From NCBI GenBank assembly GCA_021234155.1, contig JAJEKV010000096.1, positions 3,283,678-3,347,677 of the forward strand: a DNA stretch of 64,000 bases. The letters run 5' to 3'. Shown here piece by piece: positions 21,045 through 31,620 of this stretch (the first letter of the stretch is position 1; the number at the start of each line of letters is the position of its first letter). The position numbers and the translations under genes were made by a program. This DNA comes from Isoetes taiwanensis. Its lineage: Eukaryota; Streptophyta; Lycopodiopsida; Isoetales; Isoetaceae. The notes under the pieces are model-generated. The model saw only the letters and a program-made list of their open reading frames with translations. It made no database searches and was not told the DNA's origin.

Positions 21045-21380
21045 GATCGCGAAGGCGATCTTTCCGATCATATTCTAGACCCATCAGGGGTTATTGATTC
21101 ATCTACTTCTCCCGCAGGTCGTCCCTACGACACAGCTAGTACTCGTCCGGATCGCGAAGGCGATTTTGCGCAGCATAATCTAGACAGGCACGTATAATCT
21201 AGACTATGGTATCTGCTTGATCTAGGAGACTATGTTAGTTGCTTGCTCTAGGCACGTACAATCTAGACAAGTGTATCTGCTTGCTGAAGGAGATCGCGGT
21301 CGCGATCCTGCTAACCACGTCCTTGCTTAAACTTGGTCCGTCTGGGCTAACGTGAAAATGCTCAGGACATCGCGGCCGCG
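21045..21380. repeat. second cluster of CG-rich palindromes
   Basis: GATCGCGAAGGCGATC (21045-21060), GGATCGCGAAGGCGAT (about 21149-21164), GATCGCGGTCGCGATC (21292-21307) and CATCGCGGCCGCG (21368-21380). Related copies occur at 11931-11946 and 12031-12044. The surrounding sequence is itself duplicated (ACACAGCTAG and AATCTAGAC motifs). Confidence 0.75.
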
Positions 21381-22326
21381 TTTAAGCGAGCAATAACGCC
21401 CAATCGTGCTTTGCATATGGCTGCCTCAAGGTCCATACTATTCCATGGAGTCAAAGTGGGCGTTATAGTGCCGAGAGATAGCGTTGTAGTGTCTATGGAA
21501 GTTATTCTCAACGGAAGCATTGGTTTGCCATATCCTGAACCGGAATTTACAACACTCGCGGATTCGCGAGGGAGTTTTATTTTGTGGCCACAGCAGGATA
21601 GCTACCCTTACACAAGAGCCCCAAATATCCACACCACCGCATGCATTTAAAAAATTGATTGGTTGGGGTTGCAAGCACCGGAAAGCCCTTCCGTGAATAA
21701 TTTTCGAGGCATTTCAAGGGACGAGCTAGTAGAGAAAAGTTGCACACTACTCCATGACTGCCACAACATTCTGTATGCCCTTGGGGTGATCATCTTCATT
21801 GACCCTAATCAGGCTGTCGGTGACATGAGATTGGGAGAAGACTACTTGGCAAAGAACCATAATGAAGACATTCCCTATGCCGATAGGGCCGACCATGCGA
21901 TGCCAAGCATGTGCTGAAATGCCACGCTTGCAACGACCGGTGAGGTGGCCGATTGCTTTGGTGTTAGTAGACAATGTTGCTTTGTGTCAACACTCATAAA
22001 GATCGAAAACAGGGCGACCGTTGAAGCGTAACCCTATGCCATGCAAATTGAGTCCGAAAAGGCAACAAAGAGGACGTACACAATGGTGAACCCGGACCCC
22101 ACGCTCACCTCCTGGCGGCCGAAGAAGTCGAGAGAAAAATCACAGCCAGCCTTCCATTTCGCACTTCAAGTCTTATTTCTGCTTGATGTGAAGATGCCGC
22201 GCAAACTTCTCAACAGCCGAGATTGCGGTATAATGTAGGTTCTCATCGAACTTGCGAGCTTGAGACAGACCACATTTGTTTTCAACATGTTAGACGCCCG
22301 CTCACGTAACGCCCGGTGCGAAGCTA

Positions 22327-24321
22327 ATGCTAAATAATAAGCAGGTTTGCTTGAAAGCATGGCATAGAGCCTATGGTATTCCAATGTCCACATTCTATAA
22401 GTGGCGAAGACTTTTCCTTGCTGGTCACAGAGTTGCTGAGCATGGTAACATGGGCACGAAAAAGCCGAGGCCTCACACTCTTCTCGGAAGGCCATACTCT
22501 CTATGTACATAGATGAGAATGCAGACGATGCCCCACGATCGAAAATCACTACCGGAGGGGGTGAGAGAGAATGTCAAGAGGCTCCCCTCCGTCCTAACTA
22601 AAAAGGACATTCTTCAAGAGGTGGACGCCAATGTGATGGAGATGACGGGCAAGCACATCTCACATTTTTCATTCTCACATGGGTGGAAGCAAAATCACCC
22701 TGAGGTTGGAATAGCAAAGAGGACAGCTTTTTCCAAGTGCAATACTTGTATTGTAATAAAAGAGAAAATGGCTAAAACCGGAGATCCACCGAGAGAAGAG
22801 AAATTGCGGATGGAAAGGAAGGAACACATGACAGCCCCGCATCTCTTGTAGGAGCTTGTACTGGTCATGGAGAGCTTTGTCCCACCGATCACCGCATCCA
22901 GTAGCCACTATCATACATGATAAGATGGACCAAAACAAGACTATGATTCCAAGACCGAGAAATTAGCTTAAATCGGTATGGAGAGGTGAACGCTTGAAAG
23001 TTAGCGTGACTGGTGCACTGATGCATGGCCATGGCACGGGTGCCTTAGGACATTTCTCACTCGACCTTTGGAAGGATGATTCAAATTTTCATGTTGGTTC
23101 CTTGAATCATGCTATCAAAACACCGGAGGACACTTCGAAGACAATTGGGGCCATTTGAGAGAAGAATCTCTACCGAGGGCATGTGGGAACCCGTCCACCG
23201 AACAAAGGCGCGGGTTGAGGACAAAAAACAATTGCACTGGGGTAGACTTTGTAGCACCTCCTAAGCAGCCAGCAAGTTAAGAGGTTACCTCTACGGCTCT
23301 ACTTGCAGCTAGACAATCTGGCGGGCGTAAACAAGAACAGATATCTCTTCTCTTATCTATCCTACCTTGTGTGGTTGGGTGTTTTTGATCAAATACAGGT
23401 TGGCTTCATGATGGTAGGCCACACTCATGATGACATTGATGCGCTCTTCGGTAACTATTCAACGTTAATGCGCAGGTCGGATGCTCTAACTATTCCGACT
23501 AATGCAACTCTTCCGAAATGTAGCACGAAGGCACCGACACCATACCTTGTTACCGAGGTTCCCGATTGGAAGGGGTTCATAAAAGGTTACATTCCTGATA
23601 AGAAGGACCGTTTGGTTGGTCACTTGGAGCCCTTATTATTCAAGTTCAGCATGAATGAAGGGTGGCCATTAATGTATTACAAGATGAGACCTGGTCATAG
23701 AGAATGGTTGCCAGAAAAGGGTATTCGGATGTGGAAAGCAGATGACAATGGTTTGCCAAAGATACCAATTGGCTCGCCCAAGACCGCCGTGCCATATGCA
23801 TGCCTCAAGAACATAGGAGCATTGAGGTCGCCCATTGCGGGCACATGATGCATTGGGCTAACATCTCCGTGGCTGGTGTGAACTCGTGGTCTAATACCTA
23901 CATGAACGAGGTCATGGACTACTGGGTCTAGTGCGAAGTGATGCGTGTGCTAGGTGAAGTACCCCCGGGCAATCCAGAAATTCAGAACTTCTGGCCTCAA
24001 ACAAGGCAAGTTGTGCTTCAAGAGCCTGAATCTATTCAGGTCGATCCATTTGACGCTCCGGCTACCTATGTTGGACCTGCTAAGGATAAACCCAAGAATG
24101 CAGTGGAGATATTTGACCCATACCAAGATGTACAGAAAGGTATGTTTCTTCTTGTAAGACCAGCAGATGCATGTCCTACATGGGTAGCGTATGCGGAAGA
24201 GGATCCAATACAAGATCCCACTACCGCTCATTATAACGAGGTTTTTGTTTCTTGGTGGGAGCCTGTGGCTAGGAAAGGCACCCCAGTCACGCTCAACAAG
24301 ATGTCGGATCGGGCGGCATAA
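22327..24321 (+). pseudogene. DUF7869-type transposase-like remnant
   Basis: Plus-strand segments in order: an N-terminal block with KQVCLKAWHRAYGIPMSTFY and HGNMGTKKP (22327-22512); a block ending KRTAFSKCNTCIVIKEKM (22513-22851); IHDKMDQNKTMIPR (about 22912-22955); VSVTGALMHGHGTGALGHFS (about 23000-23060); LQLDNLAGVNKNRYLFSYLS, then VGHTHDDIDALFG (23303-23460); and a C-terminal region (to 23848, then 23938-24321). HDxMDQ, LDNxxxxNKNRY and GHTHDDID are, as I recall, the hallmarks of the DUF7869 family found in transposon-like proteins of plants and animals. They suggest a DDE-type active site. Several stops and frameshifts (for example near 22850-22990, 23150-23290 and 23845) break it. Terminal repeats were not located. 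Confidence 0.65.
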
Positions 24322-24638
24322 AAGTGGAGGCCGAATCCTAATGACCGGACCACACGTTATCGCCCTCTCAAAACGATAGACTAGCTATGCTTGGTTTGTG
24401 GAACCGAAGCCATTAATGGTTGTGATACCTCCTATTGTAGGAATCCAAACCGCAGAATTGCTTGCTAAAGAGGCATCTGATGATGGAGATGAAACTTGAG
24501 TGTTACAGGTACATTAAAGCATCTCACACTTTTTATTATCTATAACATCACTACAATAGAATATTTATTATTCATTACGTCTTGCATTTTTCATCTTAAC
24601 ACAAGAGCTCTTACACTATAACATGTTGAACAGGTGAT

Positions 24639-24877
24639 TCAATCATCTTCGGAATCTGTAGTAGTGATCCCTGATATCTCATAGCTCATGCGCCAGAAGC
24701 CAAATCGGATGGATCATCACACGAATTGACGCAGAGGCGTGAATCTCAGCCCAAAGCTTTTCTTCGCAGGTAGGGATCAAGAAGAAGATGCCTGTCTAGG
24801 CAACCAACAAGATCAGAGTGGCTCATTGAGCACTTGATCGCCTCGATGTGGTGAACTGATGAAGGCGAAAAATCCAT
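24639..24877 (-). pseudogene. small tandem-cassette ORF, copy 1 (frameshifted)
   Basis: Reads MDFSPSSVHHIEAIKCSMSH then SDLVGCLDRHLLLDPYLRRK, nearly identical to copy 2. Relative to copy 2 it lacks bases at two CTG-containing places, so the frame is lost after codon 43. A TATA motif (TATAAAA on the minus strand, 24914-24920) lies about 40 bp upstream of the ATG. Confidence 0.6.
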
Positions 24878-24913
24878 GAGAGAAGAATGAACTTCAGCCC
24901 CGAAGTGAGAAGC

Positions 24914-24920
24914 TTTTATA
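24914..24920 (-). promoter_or_regulatory. TATA box of cassette copy 1
   Basis: CACTATAAAAGC on the minus strand, at the same distance from the ATG as in copies 2 and 3. Confidence 0.5.
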
Positions 24921-25216
24921 GTGAAGTAGAATTATTGAGGTGAATTATTGGGGTTGAATTCGGCGCCATTATTGCTCGTGTATAAGACCGTTGTATAAAT
25001 ACAAGTATAATACATCTTTCTTATGGATATATGTATGCTTTTAAAACGTGTGCTTGAGTAATTCAGGTGTGGTTGAAATTAGGAACTGCTTGCAGATATA
25101 CTGGAAGTCGAATAGCACACCCTTACACTACATTCAGGTATGATACATCAAACAATATTCATTGTGGTATTATATCCTTACATAGCTCTTACACTATACA
25201 ATGCTAAACAAGTGAT

Positions 25217-25462
25217 TCATTCATCTTCGGGATCATCTGTAGGCGTGATCCCTGATATCTCATAGCTCATGCGCTCAGGAAGCCAGATCAGATCGATCGT
25301 AACACGAATTGACGCAGGGCAATGAATCTCAGCGCCCAAAGCTTTTCTTCGCAGGTAGGGATCAAGAAGAAGATGCCTGTCCAGGCAACCAACAAGATCT
25401 GAGTGGCTCATTGAGCACTTGATCGCCTCAATGTGGTGAACTGAAGAAGGCGAAAATTCCAT
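25217..25462 (-). CDS. small tandem-cassette ORF, copy 2 (intact, 81 aa)
   Basis: Intact 81-residue frame. It has a conserved core (HxxAIKCSMSHSDLVGC...LDPYLRRKA), a hydrophobic middle (IRVTIDLIWLP) and an acidic C-terminus (TPTDDPEDE). There is no signal peptide or membrane segment, and I do not recognise the family. It lies between two homologous cassettes of about 590-600 bp spacing on the same strand. The start is fixed by the ATG shared at the same position in copies 1 and 3. A TATA motif at about 25499-25505 is about 40 bp upstream, implying a very short leader. It is next to the DUF7869-like transposase remnant, so it may be a passenger gene of that element. Conservation of core, promoter and acidic end across diverged copies supports a real gene. 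Confidence 0.55.
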   Translation of the reverse strand: MEFSPSSVHHIEAIKCSMSHSDLVGCLDRHLLLDPYLRRKALGAEIHCPASIRVTIDLIWLPERMSYEISGITPTDDPEDE

Positions 25463-25498
25463 GGGGGATGAATGAAATTTAGCCCCGAAGTGAGAAGC

Positions 25499-25505
25499 CT
25501 TTATA
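25499..25505 (-). promoter_or_regulatory. TATA box of cassette copy 2
   Basis: CACTATAAAGGC on the minus strand. Upstream sequence to about 25600 is conserved among the copies, including AATTCACCTCAAT and GTATTATTCTTGTACGTATA-like blocks. Confidence 0.5.
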
Positions 25506-25822
25506 GTGAAGTGGAATGATTGAGGTGAATTATTGGGGTATACTTCACCACCATTATTGAACGTGTATCAGACTGTTGTATACGTACAAGAATAATACTT
25601 ATTTCATACTAATATGCGTATGTTTGAAAACATGTTTGCTTGACGAATTTAGCTATGATTGAATTAAATGACAGCTTGCAGAATAAGTGGAGGTGGGATA
25701 GCACATCGTTACAATATACTCAGTTAAGGTACGTTGATATTACATCCTTAATCGTAATGCTATTACATCCTTACTTAGTTATTAGGTACCCATGTCATTA
25801 TTACATTATTAGCGGTGCGCAT

Positions 25823-26066
25823 TCACTCGTCATCAACATCAAAGCTCGTGGATGCCATTCAACTCATAGATCTCCGATCGGGAAGCCGAAAAATATGGAC
25901 TTTAACACGAGTGAGCTTCCCGCAAGCACTAGCAGGTCCATCAGGCTTTAGATAAGAGCCATGGATCAAGCTTAACGCCATTTCTAGCGCATTCGCCCAG
26001 ATCGTTGTAGCTCAAGTAACACTTGAAAGAGCGGATGTGCTCTGGACGAGGCATCGAGGAAGCCAT
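25823..26066 (-). pseudogene. small tandem-cassette ORF, copy 3 (diverged, frameshifted)
   Basis: Begins MASSMPRPEHIRSFKCYLSY, then NDLGECARNGVKLDPWLLSK. A frameshift follows, then KLTRVKVHIFRLPDRRSM and an acidic VDDE end before a stop at the position equivalent to copy 2. It is clearly homologous (HI..FKC.LS..DL..C....LDP.L..KA) but much diverged. A TATA motif at 26102-26108 sits about 38 bp upstream. Confidence 0.5.
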
Positions 26067-26101
26067 GGAAGATGAATGGCCTCTACCCCCTCGTCAAGCC
26101 G

Positions 26102-26108
26102 TTTTTAT
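26102..26108 (-). promoter_or_regulatory. TATA box of cassette copy 3
   Basis: CACTATAAAAAC on the minus strand. The distal block TACTTGTACGTGTACATGA (about 26180-26200) is shared in degenerate form with the other copies. Confidence 0.5.
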
Positions 26109-26349
26109 AGTGAAGTAAAATTATTGATGTGAATTATTGGTGTACAATGTAGGGCCATTATTGACCTTATACGAGTGTCATGTACACGTACAAGTATAAC
26201 ACAAAATTTGTATGTATATGTGTATGTTAATTACCTCATGTTTGTTGGGCTCGAGAACTAGGTGAAAGTATTCGTGCTTGAGCAAATAAGGTGTGCTGAA
26301 GATTCTCAAAATTGCGTTATTTTATCCAATTAATGAAATCATGCTTATA

Positions 26350-26445
26350 AACTTTCTAAAGCACCCAAGATCATTTGAATTTGACCCCTGTAGCTCAAGT
26401 TATACTCGTAGGAACAATTGACATTCTTTCTCTAGTGCTTCTCTT
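26350..26445 (+). repeat. dispersed repeat, copy 2
   Basis: Matches the reverse complement of 42745-42830 (shared GTAGCTCAAGTTATACTCGT). Its left part also resembles the end of the copy at 11458-11710. Confidence 0.65.
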
Positions 26446-26449
26446 CTTT

Positions 26450-27700
26450 ATGTTTTTTTTTTTTTTAATTTTTTTTAATTTTATTTACGAAGGCAAGATT
26501 TTTTTATTAATAATAAGTAATGGTACAAGACCTTATTTAGACCCCACAAAGGCCAAATAGGAAGAATTATAACAGAAATGGCTCTAGTAGCCAGATGCCT
26601 AAAAGATGAAGCTCATATAACAATGCTGCCCTTGTACTTTGATCCAGACTTCCTCAACATCTTCTTCATCATTGCAAGAGGGTACGAGCCTCCTCTTTTA
26701 AACTGCCCGGTACTAAGTAGGCATGGCCTTCTTCCCATCTGCTGAGAGTACTATGGAAGGCAATGGCAATCACTGGGTGAAGCAACAAATATTTCCCCGA
26801 GACCTTAAGAAGCACAACCGAAGACTATACCTGAAAAATAAGATATGCTCAACTAAGAATGCTCCAAATTGAGAGAGTTTCTGAAAATCAACTGTCTTCT
26901 TCTACTAGAGTATTATAGCTGCTAGAAATCCTTTCCAGAGTTGTACTCTACTACCATGAAGTCTAGACCGAAACGTGTTAGGCAGAATACACCTGTACCA
27001 AGAAAGCTAGCCATCCTCTTCCCTCTAGTGGAATACTATAGGTGTTCATTCAAAAGCACTTCCACCTAGAGCTCCCTGCAACCCTGCTCCTGCAACGCCT
27101 CAACCTCTTCTTCAAATCAGAAGTACTATAGGCCATGCTCTCCCTTTCCGCGTGAAGCTACAAGTAAAGACTCATATCTCAGACAATCACGGATACTATG
27201 GAAGAAAGCATGTCACATTTCCAAGCAACGCCACCCATGTAGCAGCCTCCAGCAAGAAACTGCATCCCAAAGAGATAGGTAGACAACACAAACCTTGGAG
27301 ATGCCATGGGCTTCCCGTCCCATATAGACAAACCGGAAGAGTAACATCCCCTGATCTGCTATGCCAAGACTCTATCTCCCTCTCCAGCTGGGATGGAGGA
27401 GGGAAAGGGTGAACTAAGAGCACTATTGTGCTGCACTAGCGTCCCTAAGAACCTTGAGTAAACTGGGTGCACAACAGAACAGCTTTGGGGCATTGCCCTG
27501 CATCCTACACAAGCATGGCCCTGCCAAAAACCGCAATGAGTGCGGTCTCCATTCTGCAGTGAGTGCACTCTTTGTGCTACAATGAGTTTGTACCTAGAAT
27601 TATGATCGACCTAATTATGTCTAACTAGATTACCAAACTGCCCTGGATCTTCATCATTTTTTTTACCAATACAAGTACTACAAGAAACGTCTTTACCACC
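26450..27700 (-). other. probable 3' portion of a retroposon, otherwise no gene
   Basis: The plus strand begins with a T-rich tract (26455-26485) followed by CTTGCCTTC..., so the minus strand ends ...TTATTAATAAAAAAATCTTGCC plus A-rich tail, like a LINE 3' end. No reverse-transcriptase motif could be read in 26500-27700. Confidence 0.35.
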
Positions 27701-27778
27701 AGATGGATCAGCTTCAACTTAATCCTCATGAGCTTTATTTGCGCATTTAAGAGCTCTCCCATATTTGTTGAGTATTGA

Positions 27779-28072
27779 ATGATATGCATGCTACATGGTA
27801 TTGAAAAACATGATAGAAACCTTTATCCTTTAGCTTATACTTCATGTTTTCTAAATGATTTACAACATACATCAAATTGGCATACGAATGTTAGTTGGCT
27901 AGAGGGGAGGTTAAAAACTTCAATGAAAGATTGGATGACACCGCTAGCATTAACTCCTATTTTAAGATTGTATTATCTTCATTGGAGGAAGGACCATGAA
28001 GGGTGGGCCAATAACTTTGAACACTTATCGATGCCATTGTACAACTGCCTTAGCTCTGTGGGGGTTGAGTAG
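27779..28072 (+). other. 97-codon open frame, unrecognised
   Basis: The translation has a non-repetitive, protein-like composition rich in Trp/His/Leu (HTNVSWLEGRLKTSMKDWMT, LRLYYLHWRKDHEGWANNF). It matches no family I know and no splice context is evident. It could be a transposon-derived exon. Confidence 0.3.
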
Positions 28073-28079
28073 TGCTCAT

Positions 28080-29880
28080 CATTTATTGACATGATATTAC
28101 CATTTATTGACATGATATTAGATTACGTGTTACATAGCCTCAACATTATTACATGATATTAGAACGTATGAGTACCATTTCCTTCTTCCTGAATTCACTT
28201 GTCATACTTCTTTATATATGACTTCTCATGCTGGAATGTTATAATCTTATAGCAAGTATGTTATATACTATATATAATATATATTCAAGAGCCATAAACT
28301 ATCATGTAAAAGTGTATTATCTTATGTGGTATAGTTTATATCTATATATCTCTGTGATCTATATTACTTGATCTATACTGCTTGCATGGAATAGGAATCT
28401 TCCTGATCCATTAATTCCGTTTACAGAATGCCCTTTCGTGTGGTTGAAGAGTTTGTACGACTCTAGGGTGCATGTTGTACACGTTATAAATCAAAGTGGC
28501 ACCTAGACTTGAATCTTTATAGATTTGTAAACTTAGTGGGAAAAAAGAGTGATAGAATTTGAAGTTGGACTATGATTACCTAACAGATGTGATCTTTTAC
28601 TTTATACTCATAATAGTGTTCTCCTCATGCCTTCAACTCATTTTGACATTCTCACTGAGCCAACACAATGTAATGGTAGACATGATTTGCAAACACCCAC
28701 ACACTCATCCCCCCCCCCGGGGGGCCTTCCCAAAAAAAAAAAAAAAAAAAAAAGAGAGAGAGTGGAAAGAAAGATACACAACCATTTTCTTTGTGTCATT
28801 TATAAAAATAAGCTCTTCTTTGAATTATTTGCATTTTCTCTATTCATTGCATGCAAATATTTAGTTTGGTTCTTAATCTTTTTTAGGGTCATGCATTTAG
28901 GAATTTATCGATACATACATAAAATGTGCCCAAATGGGATTGCAATATGGAATTGATAGAATCAAATTACTGTAATAATTGGGAACACGTATATTAAAAT
29001 AGACAATTAGTGCCTCTTCATCAGGACCAGGCTAGAAGCTGTTTATATCCACTAAAGAACCTTTACTCCCTTGAAAGATTGATAATTATCTTTTCCATCC
29101 CAATACTTAGCAAGACCATGACGTCATTGGCTTGGCTTACCCTAATAGCTTGCCAACCTTTAACATTCTTTTCTGGCCTCATCTTAAGAGCATATATCTA
29201 AAGGCAAAACTTTCTCACAAGGGTACTAGCGAGCGAGATCTCATAGTTCCTGCAAATTGTGCTCTCATCCATAATGTATCAATAATTAGCATATGGTGGT
29301 GGACAACAGAAGTAAAAATCTTCCTGCCTCTCTCTAGCTCTTTAAAGTGAAGCTCCATTTTCCCTCGTTAAAGTACTATCATGTTCTCTCTTCATGAGGT
29401 CGCGTGATGGAGTCAAAAGCATATTATGTAATAAGAAATGGACAGGAGTGCGTTGTCTGGTGAGCTGTGAAGCAGCGAGCCAGTTGTTTCGCGTTCGCGG
29501 CTCACCAACTGTTTCATCGCAAAACAACACGCTCTGGCCAAATCTTTACATAAAAATTAAGGTAGATAGATATAGATACAAATTTTAATTTCCGCAAGAA
29601 GCCGAAACTTATGGGACACACGCCGACCTGCCCTCACCATTGTACATAGTTGAAATGGATAATTTTCGCATTAAGTTTACAATAATCATGGCCACTTTCA
29701 CAACAAGACGTTGAATTCGTGATCTTGGACATGGCAATGTAGGGTGTTATTGAAGAGCAACATTTTAGCATGTCTTTTTTTTTCCTCAAAAAAAAAAAAA
29801 AAAAAAAACAACATTTTCAGGTGGCAAGGAAAGGCCCATTACGGATTTTAATTTGGGCGAAAGGAGGTCCTAACTTTACG
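28080..29880. other. intergenic, no gene recognised
   Basis: AT-rich, with a C6/G-rich motif followed by a poly(A) run at 28710-28755 (a retroposon tail is possible) and another poly(A) run at 29788-29808. Short ORFs are not supported. Confidence 0.5.
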
Positions 29881-30167
29881 AGGCGATCTATTGATGGAAA
29901 ATGAGCTGGAAACGAGAGGTCACTTTTAACAGCCGCCTGAGTGAAATGAGGGCTGCAAATTCCGGGGGAGAAAGGCGACCTGGCATTCATCGGGAAAAGA
30001 GGGGCAAGTTGGCACAGAGAGGGGGGCGCAGCTCCAACTCGCATTCAACTTGCAACTGCGATGGCTGTGCTGCAGAGGTACCACCAAGTCTTATCCCAAC
30101 CCCTTTACTTGAGGCTCTTGTCCGCCCCTTCATCTGTTGTGCTTCTGCTTCTGTTGGTACTCCTCCA

Positions 30168-31029
30168 ATGGCCCCCGAATCGGAGCCGAAGAAATACCGC
30201 GGCGTCCGCCGGCGCCAATCCGGTAAGTGGGCTGCTGAAATCCGAGACTCCAAACGTGGTTCCAGATTATGGCTCGGTATCTTCAACACTGCAGAAGAAG
30301 CTGCTCGCGTCTATGATGAGCATGCTAAACGAATTCGTGGCCCCCTCGCCAAGCTTAACTTTCGAGAGGACGACCCCCCTCCTCCTCTACAAGACAATGG
30401 TCTGTTACACTTACAACTTGTCCTTTATTTTTCTCCTTTTGCTTTTGTCTTAGCTGTTTACCTATTTTAAGTCTCTTTCGTCCTACTCATGATGCAACAT
30501 GTTTAAACTTTCATAGATTGTGCCCATTTTTCAGTTTATTCCTTCCTATTCATATGGAACATGTTGAAACTTACTAGGGGATCATGGAGAGCATAAGAGA
30601 TTCATTGGCGTCCGGAAAAGAAGCTCTGGCAAATGGGTTGCGGAGATTCGTAATGGCCGCAAAAATTCTAGAATATGGCTTGGGTCATTTCGTACCGCAG
30701 AAGAGGCCGCCCTTGCTTATGATGCAGAGGCTATGCGCTTAAGGGGAGACAAGGCCAAGGTTAACTTCAGGAGAAAACAACATGAACAACTTCAAGAGCC
30801 AAGTGACACATTACAAGACACGATTCACTTTCAAGGTCAAGCTTTGGCACAACCTTGTGGTACAACTTCTCTAGAAGATACATTGCTTTTGAATAAGATT
30901 ACGGATCTAAGCTTGCTGGAAACACACGAGCTTACACTAGAGCAATATGAGGTCTTCCATTCTGATTCGTCTGAGACCCCTTTGGAGATATGGACTTTTA
31001 ATGATGACCTTTTCTTTCAAAAGAATTAA
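30168..31029 (+). CDS. AP2/ERF transcription factor with two AP2 domains
   Basis: Two exons, 30168-30399 and 30578-31029, 227 residues. Donor AATG|GTCTGT and acceptor TTACTAG|GGG keep the frame exactly. Domain 1 (about residues 10-66; [18 protein letters not shown] ... [16 protein letters not shown] ... LAKLNF) has Ala14/Asp19 as in ERF-class domains. Domain 2 (about 86-143; [18 protein letters not shown] ... [16 protein letters not shown] ... KAKVNF) has Val14 as in DREB-class domains. AP2 domains bind GCC-box or DRE-type promoter DNA in the nucleus. The C-terminal tail is acidic and Leu-rich ([20 protein letters not shown]), a possible activation region. An in-frame ATG at 29901 would give 316 residues, but that extension is low-complexity, so I prefer 30168. 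Most two-AP2 proteins are of the AP2/ANT class with different linkers; two single-type domains split by an intron are unusual. Confidence 0.85.
30400..30577 (+). other. intron of the double-AP2 gene
   Basis: 178 bp, T-rich, starting GT and ending TTACTAG. It interrupts between the two AP2 domains, consistent with a duplicated AP2 exon. Confidence 0.85.
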
Positions 31030-31620
31030 GAACTGGACTGTTCGTTTTCTTTATGTGACCTTTCATGTCCATCTAAGTGTGGAGATATATGCTCGTAGAT
31101 GCAAATCTTCCTATATTAGCCCAAAATTGGTAGTTCAAACTTTTTAGGATTGATTCCTCACCAATTAAGGTCCTGCAAATATGTTTAAGGATTAAGCTAT
31201 GAAAGCTACTCACCTTATGTTAATGTCAGCATTATTATGATGGAACATCCACAAGGAAGGTTATCCTAAAAGCAAGCAGAGAATCAAAACTTTAAAACTT
31301 TATGGGGTTTTTGTTATTTATAAACTAAAGGAATATAATAGAATGGAAATAATGTATAGGAATTCTAACTACATTGAAGAACTTATCATTGCTTAATTAA
31401 ATACACTACTATGACTTATAAATCTAGGTCTTTTGCTTTGATCTAAACAAGGTACGCCCAAGACTACCTTCGTCGTCGGATCCGTCCATCCTATGGCCCA
31501 GATTGTATGTTGGGGTGTTTGGGCGCCTCTTGTTTCGATTATGGTCATTTATAATTGGGGGCACCTATGATTTTGAAATATGAAATACAGGTTCGCCTAA
31601 TGTTTTGAAATATGAAAATA
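31030..31620. other. 3' flank of the AP2 gene, no gene
   Basis: AT-rich, probably containing the 3' UTR. 31468-31620 is a repeat also found at about 32660-32820 (TATGGTCATTTAT, TGAAATATGAAATACAGGTT). Confidence 0.5.
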
